NCBI GenBank assembly: GCA_934636655.1
Contig: CAKUAS010000005.1
Coordinates: 72,590 to 136,589 of the forward strand
Length of the DNA: 64,000 bases
Direction of reading: 5' to 3'
Source of the DNA: an uncultured Oscillospiraceae bacterium
GTDB lineage: Bacteria > Bacillota > Clostridia > Oscillospirales > Oscillospiraceae
Shown here piece by piece: positions 24,701 to 33,262 of this stretch; within the stretch, counting starts at the first letter, position 1, and every line of letters begins with the position of its first letter. The notes beneath the pieces are model-generated. The model saw nothing but the letters and a program-made list of their open reading frames with translations, ran no database searches and was not told the DNA's origin. The translations under genes and the position numbers were made by a program.

Positions 24701-25327
24701 ATGGCAGAAAAAATAAATATCGGCGACCTTATGACCGAGAGCTATTCGGACAAGACCCTTAAAGTGTATTCCGGGATGATGGCAGATCCCAAGAACGTTT
24801 TCGGCCTGGGCTCCGCGGCGGCGGAGGCTTCGATGTGCGCCGCATCAATGGCACTGCGTGCGCTGCGCCTGACTGCGTCCGAGGATGCCGATATGCTGCA
24901 CGCCGAGCAGGATATCGAGAAGCTGCGCGTTTATTTCCTGCATCTCATAGATGAGGAGAACAAGGCCAAAAAACCGCTTGAGAAGCTTTTAAAGCAGGAA
25001 AACGCCGACGATGCCGAGCTTGAGGCCGCTTACCGCACCGCCTGCTGCATCATCGACGAGATATTTTACATGTCCATCCGCATTGCCGAAACGCTTGAGC
25101 CCATAGCGGATAAAATAAGCGCCGCTGCCGCGCCCTTTGCCTCGGCGGCAGTTCACTTTGCAGAGTGCGGCATGGACTCCGTGCGCATCCTCAAGGCCGT
25201 GTATTCGACGAAGATGAACGAGCCCGTGTTTGCTCACACCACAAAGCGCGAACCCGAGATCGCCATCGAGAACAATAAAGAGTTGTTTGACGGCCTTATC
25301 GCCAAGTTCGAGGCAAAGATAGGCTGA
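24701..25327 (+). CDS. Cyclodeaminase/cyclohydrolase family protein (FchA-like)
   Basis: 208 residues, almost wholly alpha-helical. It has the FTCD_C signature DPKNVFGLGSAAAEASMCAASMALRALRL and AYRTACCIIDEIFYMSIRIAE. Members catalyse formiminotetrahydrofolate cyclodeamination or methenyl-THF cyclohydrolysis in one-carbon metabolism. The usual PGGGS loop is replaced by FGLGS here, so activity should not be taken for granted. Confidence 0.78.
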   Translation: MAEKINIGDLMTESYSDKTLKVYSGMMADPKNVFGLGSAAAEASMCAASMALRALRLTASEDADMLHAEQDIEKLRVYFLHLIDEENKAKKPLEKLLKQENADDAELEAAYRTACCIIDEIFYMSIRIAETLEPIADKISAAAAPFASAAVHFAECGMDSVRILKAVYSTKMNEPVFAHTTKREPEIAIENNKELFDGLIAKFEAKIG

Positions 25328-25332
25328 ATAAT

Positions 25333-25372
25333 AAAGCCGGCAGGAGTCGAACTCTTGCCGGCTTTAACCTTA
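25333..25372 (+). terminator. Terminator after the cyclohydrolase-like gene
   Basis: AAAGCCGGCAGGAGT/ACTCTTGCCGGCTTT with one mismatch, then TAACCTTAATTTT. Confidence 0.75.
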
Positions 25373-25385
25373 ATTTTAGCCGTTG

Positions 25386-25432
25386 GGCTTCTAAAAATAT
25401 GTATCGATACAGCGTCAATGCGCCTCTAAAAA
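25386..25432. repeat. Dispersed repeat, copy 6 (short form)
   Basis: Just the two ends: GGGCTTCTAAAAATATGTATCG and GCGTCAATGCGCCTCTAAAAA. It ends 3 nt before a -35 hexamer. Confidence 0.65.
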
Positions 25433-25435
25433 GAC

Positions 25436-25464
25436 TTGACAAGGGGGAAGTCATCGTTTATATT
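25436..25464 (+). promoter_or_regulatory. Promoter directly behind repeat copy 6
   Basis: TTGACA at 25436, 17-bp spacer, TATATT at 25459. It drives the PAP2 gene at 25503. Confidence 0.75.
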
Positions 25465-25502
25465 AACTGTACGGTTTTGAGCCACACAGTCAAGGAGCTA
25501 AC

Positions 25503-26174
25503 ATGGAGAAAAGTAAGAAAACGATACTGCACGAGTATGCGATCGTGCCGCTGCTGGCGATATGTGCGATGCACGCACTTGTTTGGCTGAGCACGAAGGC
25601 TCTTGCGGACTTTTCGCGCGCATGGGATGTGACGCTCGGCATCGACGCGCTGTTTCCGCTGCGTCCGGAGTGGGTGATCATATATGTTGCGACGTTCCTG
25701 TTCTGGGGGCTGGGGCTGCTGCTGATCGCGTGGCAGGATGAGGAGCTGTGCTGCCGTTTTGCCTCGGGCGCGATCATCGCGGATCTCATCTGCGGTATAA
25801 TCTTCATCGCGTTTCCGAGCTGCATTCCGCGTCCGGAGATAAACGCCGCCGACGGCGGTTTTTTCTGGGCGCTTTCGATTGTATACTCGTTTGACACACC
25901 GACCAACTGCTTCCCGTCGATGCACTGCCTGTTCGCTTACCTCGTGTTCCGGCAGTCGCTGCGTTCACCCGGGGCGAAACCGTGGTTTAAGGTGTTCTGC
26001 GGCGTGTTCACCGTGCTTGTGTGTCTTTCGACGCTGTATGTCAAGCAGCATGTCGTCGCGGATGTCATCGGCGGCATTTTATTCGGTGAGATCGCATACG
26101 GTTTGGGACAAAAACTGACTCTGTGGAAATTTTTTATTAAAATCAATAAAAAACTCTTGCATTCTCTCTCATGA
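25503..26174 (+). CDS. PAP2-superfamily membrane protein
   Basis: 223 residues with about six helices. Motif 2 CFPSMHCLFA and motif 3 STLYVKQHVVADVIGG contain the catalytic His and Asp of the PAP2 family. Similar to the PAP2 protein at 20 kb in its motifs but not a close copy. It probably acts on a lipid phosphate at the membrane. Start after GGAGCTAAC. Confidence 0.86.
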   Translation: MEKSKKTILHEYAIVPLLAICAMHALVWLSTKALADFSRAWDVTLGIDALFPLRPEWVIIYVATFLFWGLGLLLIAWQDEELCCRFASGAIIADLICGIIFIAFPSCIPRPEINAADGGFFWALSIVYSFDTPTNCFPSMHCLFAYLVFRQSLRSPGAKPWFKVFCGVFTVLVCLSTLYVKQHVVADVIGGILFGEIAYGLGQKLTLWKFFIKINKKLLHSLS

Positions 26175-26247
26175 TATGCTTAAATATATACTATCAAAGG
26201 GAAAAAGTATAGATTTAAACAAAATAAGCGAATATGGAGGCAGATTA

Positions 26248-26667
26248 ATGACAAACACTCTCAAAAAGAATGCAGTAATGATACTTGCAGCGGCTCTCGC
26301 GGCGGTCCTGCTTTTCGCAGTCGTCCTCGTTCCGACGAGCCTTGCAGATTCCGATACCGCTGATAACGGCGTTGCAGCCGCAGTCGAAAAAACTCAGGCA
26401 ACCGTCACCGCTAAGCTTGACGAGATCAAGGCAAACGTCAGCGAGAAGGTCGGCGTCGATGTTGATAAGCTCGAAAACCTCTGGACTTACGGCGATAAGG
26501 TCGCGACCGGCGTCGATGGCGCCACCGATGATTTCGTGGCAATGCTCGAGGGCATCGGTCAGGCATATGATAACGGCGATGTTGAGGGTATCCTCAAGAC
26601 CCCCCAGACCTTTACCGAAGGCCTTAAGGGCTATCTCGGCAACATCTGGGATTCCGTCAAGCCCTGA
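26248..26667 (+). CDS. Hypothetical secreted helical protein
   Basis: 139 residues. Start after GGAGGCAGATTA. Signal peptide or anchor (NAVMILAAALAAVLLFAVVLVPTSLA, about residues 8-33) and then an acidic, alpha-helical domain (VAAAVEKTQATVTAKLDEIKANVSEKVGVDVDKLENLW). I recognise no family. It has its own terminator. Confidence 0.6.
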   Translation: MTNTLKKNAVMILAAALAAVLLFAVVLVPTSLADSDTADNGVAAAVEKTQATVTAKLDEIKANVSEKVGVDVDKLENLWTYGDKVATGVDGATDDFVAMLEGIGQAYDNGDVEGILKTPQTFTEGLKGYLGNIWDSVKP

Positions 26668-26695
26668 AAGCTTTAAATAACCCATAATGTAAATA

Positions 26696-26734
26696 AAAGA
26701 GAGTGCAGAATTTTGATTCTGCACTCTCTTTTTT
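26696..26734 (+). terminator. Strong terminator
   Basis: AGAGAGTGCAGAAT/ATTCTGCACTCTCT stem with a six-T tail. Confidence 0.9.
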
Positions 26735-26739
26735 ATAGT

Positions 26740-26878
26740 ATTGTTTTTCCCCCACGCAGGGGGCGGGCATTGCCCGCCCCCTGCGTGGAGAGGCGGAAGT
26801 CTCACTGTTTTGCCGGCAGCTTCCGGTCGTGATGCTGTGATCACCGTATCCGCAGTTGCGTCAAAACGCCTCTAAAAC
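26740..26878. repeat. Dispersed repeat, copy 7 with long REP-like hairpin
   Basis: A large palindrome, CCACGCAGGGGGCGGGCA/TGCCCGCCCCCTGCGTGG, at about 26752-26786, then GATGCTGTGATCACCGTATCCGC...GCGTCAAAACGCCTCTAAAACC. Its right end provides the TAG stop of the minus-strand cupin gene (TGG TTT TAG). Confidence 0.7.
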
Positions 26879-27573
26879 CATTCGGTCGAGCAGTCGACGC
26901 CGGGGACTTCGACAGCGATGTGGCTGAACCATGAATCATCCTTTGCGCCGTGCCAGTGCTTGACCTCGGCAGGTATGGTGACAACGTCGCCGGGGTGAAG
27001 GCTCTGCGGCTCTTTGCCCTCTTCCTGATACCAACCCTCGCCGTCGACGCATATGAGTATTTGACCGCCGCCGGATTTCGCGTGGTGGATGTGCCAGTTA
27101 TTGCGGCAGCCGGGCTCAAAGGTAACGTTTGCAAGGAACACGGTCTTTGTCGGGTCGGTCAGCGGCTTGAGGTAGCTTTTGCCGCTGAAGTATTTAGCGT
27201 ATGCGTCGTTGGGCCGGCCGAGGCCAAATATGCCGCCGTGTGACTCGGCGCAGTCGTCGGCGTAGACCTCTTTTGCCATGCGGAAGGCCGCCCATGCGTT
27301 CGGCCAGCCGGCGTAGAATGCCAGATGCGTGAGTATCTCGGCCATCTCCTCTCGCGTTACGCCGTTTGCTTTGGCGGTTGTGAGATGGTATTTAAGCGAT
27401 GTGTCGGTGATGCCCTTGCTGATGAGCGCAGTGAGTGTCACGACCGAGCGCATTTTGAGGCTCAGCTTGTCCTCGCGCGACCAGACCTGTCCAAAGAGAA
27501 CGTCGTCATTGAGCTCCGCGAACTTCGGGGCGAAATCATTCAGGGCATCTCTGCCCGCAGTCTGCTTTACCAT
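26872..27573 (-). CDS. Carboxymuconolactone decarboxylase-cupin fusion protein
   Basis: 233 residues. Residues 1-110 are a CMD/AhpD-like helical domain (RSVVTLTALISKGITDTSLKYHLTTAKANGVTREEMAEILTHLAFYAGWPNAWAAF), lacking a CxxC pair. Residues 130-233 are a cupin (WHIHHAKSGGGQILICVDGEGWYQEEGKEPQSLHPGDVVTIPAEVKHWHGA), with metal-binding His residues. Fusions like this are widespread in gut bacteria, with unknown substrate. It follows the dienelactone-hydrolase-like gene by 14 nt in one operon. The stop TAG is supplied by repeat copy 7. Confidence 0.88.
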   Translation of the reverse strand: MVKQTAGRDALNDFAPKFAELNDDVLFGQVWSREDKLSLKMRSVVTLTALISKGITDTSLKYHLTTAKANGVTREEMAEILTHLAFYAGWPNAWAAFRMAKEVYADDCAESHGGIFGLGRPNDAYAKYFSGKSYLKPLTDPTKTVFLANVTFEPGCRNNWHIHHAKSGGGQILICVDGEGWYQEEGKEPQSLHPGDVVTIPAEVKHWHGAKDDSWFSHIAVEVPGVDCSTEWF

Positions 27574-27586
27574 TTTAAGTTCCTCC

Positions 27587-28540
27587 TTATTTTAAATACT
27601 CGTCGAAAAATTCCGCGATCTCATCGAAAGGGATCACGTTGAGATTGTCGTAAAGATCAGTGTGCGATGCGCCGGGGATGATGTGCAGACGTTTATTGTC
27701 GCCCTTCAAGAGCTTGAACGCATCCTCGCCCATGTAGCGCGAATGCGCCTTCTCGCCGTGCAGTACCAGCACCGCGCTGCGGATCTCGCCCGCGTACTGC
27801 AGGATCGGCGCGTTCATAAAGCTCAGCGACGATGTTTCGTTCCAGCCGTCAGTGGAGTTGAGCGAGCGCTCATGGTAGCCGCGCGGCGTTTTGTAATAGT
27901 CGTGGTAATCTCGCACGAACTGAGGAGCGTCTGCGGGCAGGGGATCTATAACGCCGCCGGCGCGCTTGTATGTGCCGCTGCGGAAGTCCTCGATGCGCTG
28001 GGCGTTGAGTGCGCAGCGCTGCTCATATCTTGCCTGTTCATTGTCGTTTGCGTCGAAGTATCCGCGCGAGCGCATGCGTGAGATGTCGTACATTGTCGAG
28101 GCGACGGTGGCTTTGATGCGCGTGTCGATCGCGGCGGCGTTTATCGCCATGCCGCCCCAGCCGCATATGCCGACGATCCCGATGCGCTCGGGGTCAACGT
28201 TATCCTGCACTGACAGGAAGTCGACGGCGGCTTGAAAATCCTCGGTGTTTATGTCGGGCGACGCGACATATCTCGGTTCGCCGCCGCTTTCGCCGGTGTA
28301 CGACGGGTCGAATGCGATCGTCAGAAAGCCGCGCTCGGCGAGGTTCTGCGCGTACAGGCCCGAGGCCTGCTCCTTTACGGCGCCGAACGGTCCGGACACC
28401 GCCACCGCGGGCATGCGGCCCTCGGCACTCTTCGGTGTGTACATATCCGCCGCGAGTGTGATGCCGAAACGGTTGTTAAACTTAACTTTTTTGTGCTCTA
28501 CCTTGTCGCTTTTCGGAAAGGTCTTATCCCAATTATCCAT
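27587..28540 (-). CDS. Dienelactone-hydrolase-like alpha/beta hydrolase
   Basis: 317 residues. The nucleophile elbow reads GICGWGG, with Cys rather than Ser, as in dienelactone hydrolase; the acid (LVLHGEKAHSRY region) and His (PGASHTDLYDN) follow. Large inserted cap (about 150-235). It forms an operon with the CMD-cupin gene. The ATG lies directly against the end of repeat copy 8 (TTGAAAAAATGG), with no clear Shine-Dalgarno sequence. Confidence 0.85.
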   Translation of the reverse strand: MDNWDKTFPKSDKVEHKKVKFNNRFGITLAADMYTPKSAEGRMPAVAVSGPFGAVKEQASGLYAQNLAERGFLTIAFDPSYTGESGGEPRYVASPDINTEDFQAAVDFLSVQDNVDPERIGIVGICGWGGMAINAAAIDTRIKATVASTMYDISRMRSRGYFDANDNEQARYEQRCALNAQRIEDFRSGTYKRAGGVIDPLPADAPQFVRDYHDYYKTPRGYHERSLNSTDGWNETSSLSFMNAPILQYAGEIRSAVLVLHGEKAHSRYMGEDAFKLLKGDNKRLHIIPGASHTDLYDNLNVIPFDEIAEFFDEYLK

Positions 28541-28900
28541 TTTTTCAATAGCGCTTTAGCGCTGCCTCCTTTACATTTATTGCGGTATCCCGGTGTCGAG
28601 ATTGCGGCGGAAACCGGGGTGTTCCGCCCTTTTGAAGTTTCCCGGGGCTTTTGTTTACGTTTATTGCGTCAGCCTGATGTCGATGCTGCGGCAAAACCGA
28701 CACAACGGGCGACCAATGGTCGCCCCTACGGGCACAGTCGGAACTAAAATCATATTCGTAGGGGCGGGCATTGCCCGCCCGTTCCCTACACGGTTGCAGT
28801 GCGGTGCCGCAGGGCGATGCAGAAGCGGTTTTTGCTGTTGTTTCGATACCGGGCTGCAGCAATATGCGTATCGGTACAGCCTTAATGCGCCACTGAAAAA
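28541..28900. repeat. Dispersed repeat, copy 8 (long form, two REP palindromes)
   Basis: Left TTTTTTCAATAGCGC, right TTAATGCGCCACTGAAAAA. Inside are CGGGCGACCAATGGTCGCCC (about 28704) and GGGGCGGGCATTGCCCGCCC (about 28760) in opposite flanking orientation. The left end touches one start codon and the right end encodes the C-terminus and stop of the next minus-strand gene, so both ends are in contact with genes. Confidence 0.75.
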
Positions 28901-29424
28901 CCCATGTCATAGGCCTTTTTCAGCGCAGGGTGGCCGGAGACTTCGCCGGGATCGGTAACGCCGCCGGCAAACACCGTGCCCGCAAGGCGGCACTTTTCAA
29001 AGCACTCGACCCAGCCCTCAAAGCCGTGGATCGCACGCTCGGGTGTATTTGCTTCGTCCTCGGTCGCCGAGCACAGCAGGTATGCATCCCTAAACTTGTA
29101 GTCGAGAGGGAACATGGGGTTGAGGCGATCGAGCAGCGTCTTGAGCTGACCGCTCATTTCGTAATAGTATATGGGCGTTGCGAAAACGACGACATCGGCT
29201 GCAAGCACTTTTTCCATAACGGTGTTTGCGTCGTCGTTTATCACGCATTTGCCGAGCTCCTGACACGCAAGACAGCCACGGCAGAACTCGAGCTTCTTCC
29301 CGGCGAGCGATATCTTCTCAACACTGTTTCCGGCATCGCGAGCACCGCGAGCAAATTCTTCGGCCAACGCGTCGGAGTTGCTGCCGCGGCGCAGGCTTGA
29401 AGAGATCACAACAACATTTTTCAT
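28882..29424 (-). CDS. Flavin reductase / iron-sulfur flavoprotein-like protein
   Basis: 180 residues. FMN-binding Rossmann-type start KNVVVISSSLRRGSNSDALAEEFARGA, then a Cys motif CRGCLACQELGKC (like the cluster loop of iron-sulfur flavoproteins), then VVVFATPIYYYEMSGQLKTLLDRL. NADPH-dependent FMN reductase family; probably an oxidoreductase. The last codons (GTT TTT CAG TGG CGC frame read as ...GFSVAH stop) are made by repeat copy 8. A MerR gene is divergent upstream. Confidence 0.87.
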   Translation of the reverse strand: MKNVVVISSSLRRGSNSDALAEEFARGARDAGNSVEKISLAGKKLEFCRGCLACQELGKCVINDDANTVMEKVLAADVVVFATPIYYYEMSGQLKTLLDRLNPMFPLDYKFRDAYLLCSATEDEANTPERAIHGFEGWVECFEKCRLAGTVFAGGVTDPGEVSGHPALKKAYDMGFSVAH

Positions 29425-29532
29425 GCTTTCAAAACTCCTTGACACTAAATATACTTTATGCTATCCTCAATATAACACCTAAACCTGACTTTAGGTCAAG
29501 GGTTTTGTGAAAATTTTTTCAGGAGATATTTT

Positions 29533-29976
29533 ATGTATTCTATCGGACAGGTATCCGAGAGCTTCAGGCTCCCGGTTTCGACACTGAGATTTTACGATAA
29601 AGAAGGACTGTTTCCGAACCTCGAGCGCAAAAGCGGCATCCGCAAGTTTTCCGACCGGGATCTCGAAGCGCTGCATGTCATCGAGTGTCTGAAAAAGTCC
29701 GGGCTTGAGATCCGTGATATCAAGCAGTTCATGCAGTGGTGCTCCGAGGGGCCGAGCACCTATCCTCAGCGCCTTGAGCTGTTTTGCCGCCAGCGTGAGA
29801 CCATCGAGGCCGAGATCGAGAAGCTTAATCGCGCCTTTGCAATGATAAATTTCAAGTGCTGGTACTACGAGACCGCCATTGCCGACGGCGGCGAGGAGCA
29901 CATCAAGGCGCTGCTGCCCGATAAGCTCCCCGAGAATATCCAGAAGCTGTACGATTATGCTCACAAAAGCGATTAA
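29533..29976 (+). CDS. MerR-family transcriptional regulator
   Basis: 147 residues. Winged HTH at the N-terminus (YSIGQVSESFRLPVSTLRFYDKEGLFPNLERKSGIRKFSDRDLEALHVIECLKKSGLEIRDIKQFM) and a coiled-coil dimerisation helix (RQRETIEAEIEKLNRAFAMI). There is no obvious metal Cys set. It lies divergent from the flavoprotein, which is the likely target together with itself. Confidence 0.9.
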   Translation: MYSIGQVSESFRLPVSTLRFYDKEGLFPNLERKSGIRKFSDRDLEALHVIECLKKSGLEIRDIKQFMQWCSEGPSTYPQRLELFCRQRETIEAEIEKLNRAFAMINFKCWYYETAIADGGEEHIKALLPDKLPENIQKLYDYAHKSD

Positions 29977-30061
29977 AAAGTTTTAAAACCGCGAAATATT
30001 TGCATATTTAATCCGTCTTTAATAATTGAGGAAGCAAAATATTAAGAACGGAGGAAGAAAA

Positions 30062-30124
30062 ATGCTTATTATCAAAATAGCAAGCTGGATATTCTGGAAT
30101 TCTATTTTCGATTGGCCGTTCTAA
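30062..30124 (+). CDS. 20-aa hydrophobic microprotein
   Basis: ATG after the strong site ACGGAGGAAGAAAA; the product begins MLIIKIASW and ends FDWPF, hydrophobic with three Trp, one Lys. A terminator follows 12 nt after the stop. Ribosome binding site, start, stop and terminator form one tidy unit behind the MerR gene. It could be a membrane-acting or leader peptide; no homologue is recognised. Confidence 0.55.
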   Translation: MLIIKIASWIFWNSIFDWPF

Positions 30125-30135
30125 TCACCGGCACG

Positions 30136-30170
30136 AAAGCCGCCTGTCCTTACGGATGGGCGGCTTTTTA
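30136..30170 (+). terminator. Terminator after the 20-aa ORF
   Basis: AAAGCCGCCTGTCC/GGATGGGCGGCTTT with a T-run. Confidence 0.85.
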
Positions 30171-30300
30171 ATTAACGCTTTAATGCAGTCCCTATACTCA
30201 TATTACAGGTGCTAGGTATCTAAACAACGGCAGAAACCGTAGTGTTTCGCGCTCAGAGATTGCGGTGCGGATTTGGCACACAATGTTCCTCTTTGCCGGA
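30168..30300. repeat. Dispersed repeat, copy 9 (divergent)
   Basis: TTTTTAATTAACGCTTTAATGCAG, then 'TCATATTACAGGTGCTAGGTATCTAAACAACGGCAGAAACCG', a decayed version of copy 2. It runs out before the next terminator. Confidence 0.6.
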
Positions 30301-30315
30301 GCCAAGGCTTAACGA

Positions 30316-30355
30316 AAACGAGAGTGCAGATCCAAGGTCTGCACTCTCGCTTTTT
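30316..30355. terminator. Terminator of the dehydratase operon
   Basis: CGAGAGTGCAGATC/GATCTGCACTCTCG-type stem (loop CAAGG side) with T/A-rich tails on both sides, so it can work in both directions. Confidence 0.7.
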
Positions 30356-30371
30356 GCGGTATATTGTTTTT

Positions 30372-30524
30372 CTACAGCTTTACATCACGCTTTTGTGAAT
30401 TATAAACCTTGTTGAGGATCGGGCGGACGCCGTAGTACAGCAGCTTGTTGTCGAGATTGAACCAGTAAATGAGCATGCTCAGAGGGATAATGCTCAGCGT
30501 GCCGATAAGAAGCTTCTTTTTCAT
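30372..30524 (-). CDS. 50-aa small membrane protein at the end of the dehydratase operon
   Basis: Starts 5 nt after the stop of the dehydratase gene. The product reads MKKKLLIGTLSIIPLSMLIYW, one membrane helix, then a hydrophilic basic tail (VRPILNKVYNSQKRDVKL). Position, start and downstream terminator support a real gene. Function unknown. Confidence 0.6.
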   Translation of the reverse strand: MKKKLLIGTLSIIPLSMLIYWFNLDNKLLYYGVRPILNKVYNSQKRDVKL

Positions 30525-30529
30525 TTTTA

Positions 30530-32053
30530 TTACCATCCTTCGTAATCGTCAAAGTCCACGAGGCTCGCGTCGAGGGGCTCCTCCTGCATGACGGCGGTCA
30601 TGTACTCGGAAAACTGCCTGCGCATCTCGTTGCGGCTTATGGTGCGGTGGTCGAACATATCGTTCTGCACCCAGACGAGGTGTTTGTTCTTGTCCTTGGC
30701 CTGATCGTTCACGACGCCTGCAAGACCCATCGCGCCCTTACAGGTGATATCGTCGTACACCAGAACGATGTCGCAGTTGAACTTCTCGGCCTCGTCCCAG
30801 ACCTCAAGCAGATGCTGATATCCGCCGGTGAGGTGGCGGCGCATTACGCCGCGCTCGTAGTTGTGTGCAATGCCGATGAGCGCCTCGTCGAGGTTATCCT
30901 CGGAGATGATGACGTTGCCGGAGAACATGTCCATCTGTGCAGCGACCAGAACGCCCCAGCAGTTGTATGCCCAGGTGTTGAAGTCGACGTAGTAGCAGCC
31001 CGGGCCGCCCCAGGTTATCATGCGGTGACGAGCCTTATCGTAGCTGACGATCTTGTTTCTGTAAGCCTTTTCGGCGATCTTCAGCGCCTTCTTCGCGGTC
31101 TTGTCGACATACGGCATGCTGCCGCCGGAGAAGGTGAAATAGAACGCGTGGAACAGCGGCGAAATGACGCTGCCGAAGGGCGTGTACTTCGTCTTCGCAA
31201 TATCCCAGACCTCGAACTCGTTGCGAACTTCCTTGTTGTGCTGCTTCATGACTTCAAAGAATGCCTTCTCGTCGAACTTTTCGCCGGTCGTATCCTCAAT
31301 GAACTTTATGACCTCTTTCATCTGAGCGAGGGCATATTTGTCGGTGTCGGGATCTTCCCAGCGCATGGGGATGCCGGCAACGGTGGTGGGGATGGTGATG
31401 CGGCGCTCGATGAGCTGGCTGTTCATGGTCGAAGAGTCGCAGGGCATGTTGTTTGTTACAAGGCATGCGCCGGTCTGCGGGTAGTCGTCGTTTATCGCAA
31501 CGCCGGCGGCGTTTGCGCTCAGGCGGCAGGAGTCGGCGGGCAGGCCGACGTTTTCCATGATGTCCATGTAAAACGGGGCGAGGTTCTGATCCATATAGGT
31601 GCCGAGAAGACCCTGCAAAACCTCCAGCGGCAGAGACTTGAGGTTCGGGAAGCCCGCGACGATCTCGGGGCACATGGTCTGCTCGAGCATGATGAACTTG
31701 TCGGCGTATTTTGTTTTGCCGAAGCGGCGGTCGCCTTTCATGCTGTCTGCGAGCATGCCGGTCGTGCCCTTCATGATGGCGTGCATCTGCGTATGCGAAA
31801 CGCGCAACGCGGGGCCGCGCATGCCGGCGGTGCACTTATCTATCATGTGCAGCGCGCCGATGTAACTGCCGAACCAGCGGTACTCAAACAATCCCTTGAC
31901 AATGCGCACGGGAGAAATGGTGATGAACTTTGCCAGTATGCCGAGATTTATCGCCCACTGTACGTAATCATAGAAGGTGTCCTTCAGTCCGCGCCACTCG
32001 CGGTGCTTTGCGATGCCGCTGCCCTTGTAGAAGCGTTTTGCCTCGTTTGCCAT
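30530..32053 (-). CDS. 2-hydroxyacyl-CoA dehydratase family protein, large subunit
   Basis: 507 residues from ATG in the overlap TGATG with the upstream gene. It matches the HgdA/HgdB (FldB/C) fold: SCRLSANAAG, GACLVTNNMPCDSS, HRMITWGGPGCYYV and VLVYDDITCKG with conserved Cys for the [4Fe-4S] cluster. The family removes water from (R)-2-hydroxyacyl-CoAs by a ketyl radical mechanism in amino-acid fermentation; benzoyl-CoA reductases are distant relatives. No activator ATPase (HgdC) gene is present nearby, so it must be encoded elsewhere. Substrate unknown. Confidence 0.85.
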   Translation of the reverse strand: MANEAKRFYKGSGIAKHREWRGLKDTFYDYVQWAINLGILAKFITISPVRIVKGLFEYRWFGSYIGALHMIDKCTAGMRGPALRVSHTQMHAIMKGTTGMLADSMKGDRRFGKTKYADKFIMLEQTMCPEIVAGFPNLKSLPLEVLQGLLGTYMDQNLAPFYMDIMENVGLPADSCRLSANAAGVAINDDYPQTGACLVTNNMPCDSSTMNSQLIERRITIPTTVAGIPMRWEDPDTDKYALAQMKEVIKFIEDTTGEKFDEKAFFEVMKQHNKEVRNEFEVWDIAKTKYTPFGSVISPLFHAFYFTFSGGSMPYVDKTAKKALKIAEKAYRNKIVSYDKARHRMITWGGPGCYYVDFNTWAYNCWGVLVAAQMDMFSGNVIISEDNLDEALIGIAHNYERGVMRRHLTGGYQHLLEVWDEAEKFNCDIVLVYDDITCKGAMGLAGVVNDQAKDKNKHLVWVQNDMFDHRTISRNEMRRQFSEYMTAVMQEEPLDASLVDFDDYEGW

Positions 32054-33249
32054 CACATTTTACCTCCCTGTATCTTCTTTATCTCGATGCTCTCGACAAA
32101 GGCCTGGAACCTTGTGCGCAGCTGGCCTGCCGAGGCCATCGTGTATTCCTTCTCGACGCCGATGCAGGGGATACCCTCGACATCGTTCATGTCGTGCACG
32201 CCCATGACGCGCTCGTAGCTCCAATATTCGCAGAACTTCATCTGGAGGTACAGAACACCGTCGGCATCGTAGTCGTTAACAAGCTGCTTTAGGTAGCCGC
32301 GGCGCTGAAGCTGCTTTTCCTTGTTCATGAAGCGCGGGCATTCGCTTGTGGAGAGATAGTGCCGCGCGACAGCCGTCAGAGCGCTCTCGCCGTCTCTTAT
32401 CTCGATCTCCTCCCTGCCGGGCAGCGAGCCATAGCAGTAGCGGTCGGCCACGACGTATGCGCCGCAGTCCTCGAGAAGCTTCGTGAATGCTGGATCGTCG
32501 ACTTCCGAGCCCGTCACGACTATGCGTGCGCGGTAGTTCGGCTTGGGATCGACCTTGCGCTTTTTAACTTCCTTGAGCGTTGCTTCAAGCTTGTCCTTTA
32601 TAAGATACTGCGGACAGCACTCGGAGACGAGCTGGATAACATGGAACTCGTAGCTCGTGATCGGCGGATTGGGGAGCTTGCGCAGGTCGCCGAGCTCGGT
32701 GATGATGCGGCAGATCTCGTTGTGCTCCTCGATGGCCTTGCGGATGGCCTCATCGGAAACATCCACGCCGTAGACCTCTGACAAGGGCTTGAGTATGTAC
32801 TTGCGAAGCTGATTTTCATAGTGCTCATATGCCGCCTTTGTTGTGACAAAGGGCACGTCCATCATGTTCATGAAGAACTTCGGGTTCTGCTCCTTGACGA
32901 GCCCCATGATGTCGAAGTACTCGTGCGCACGGTGCATCATCTGGCAGGTCTCGGACGAGAACATGGCCGACAGGAAGTTATATCCGCCCTCCATGCTGCG
33001 CTCGAGAATGCTGCGCGTGAAGGGGCATGTCTTGTTTGTCATGTAATAGGTACCGATGTCGGTGTTCGACGTTCCCGGGGCGCGCAGGCGCACCGAGAAG
33101 CAGCCGCCGAGGTTCAGCAGTACCTCGGGAACGAAATAGCAGGTGTAGCCCAGCGCCAGCTTTCCCTCCTCAGAAGCCTGCTTGACGAGCTCGTTATTCG
33201 CCTCTTGAAGTAGGTCTTCAAAGTAGATGAGGTGCTTTAGATCTTTCAT
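32053..33249 (-). CDS. 2-hydroxyacyl-CoA dehydratase family protein, second subunit
   Basis: 398 residues; start after GAGGAGGATACT. Family hallmarks: GYTCYFVPEVLLNLGGCFSVRLRAPGT near the N-terminus, CPFTRSILE, SSETCQMMHRAHEYFD, VVTGSEVDDPAFTKLLEDCGAYVVADRYCYG, and LQMKFCEYWSYE near the C-terminus, again a Cys-ligand set. Forms the heterodimer with the following gene; 1-nt overlap. Confidence 0.87.
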   Translation of the reverse strand: MKDLKHLIYFEDLLQEANNELVKQASEEGKLALGYTCYFVPEVLLNLGGCFSVRLRAPGTSNTDIGTYYMTNKTCPFTRSILERSMEGGYNFLSAMFSSETCQMMHRAHEYFDIMGLVKEQNPKFFMNMMDVPFVTTKAAYEHYENQLRKYILKPLSEVYGVDVSDEAIRKAIEEHNEICRIITELGDLRKLPNPPITSYEFHVIQLVSECCPQYLIKDKLEATLKEVKKRKVDPKPNYRARIVVTGSEVDDPAFTKLLEDCGAYVVADRYCYGSLPGREEIEIRDGESALTAVARHYLSTSECPRFMNKEKQLQRRGYLKQLVNDYDADGVLYLQMKFCEYWSYERVMGVHDMNDVEGIPCIGVEKEYTMASAGQLRTRFQAFVESIEIKKIQGGKM

Positions 33250-33262
33250 AGTATCCTCCTCT

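Noticed and set aside
30647..32218. 523-aa open frame on the plus strand over the dehydratase
   Set aside because: Antisense frame of a clear enzyme gene; no start signal and low-complexity Val/Ala/His composition.
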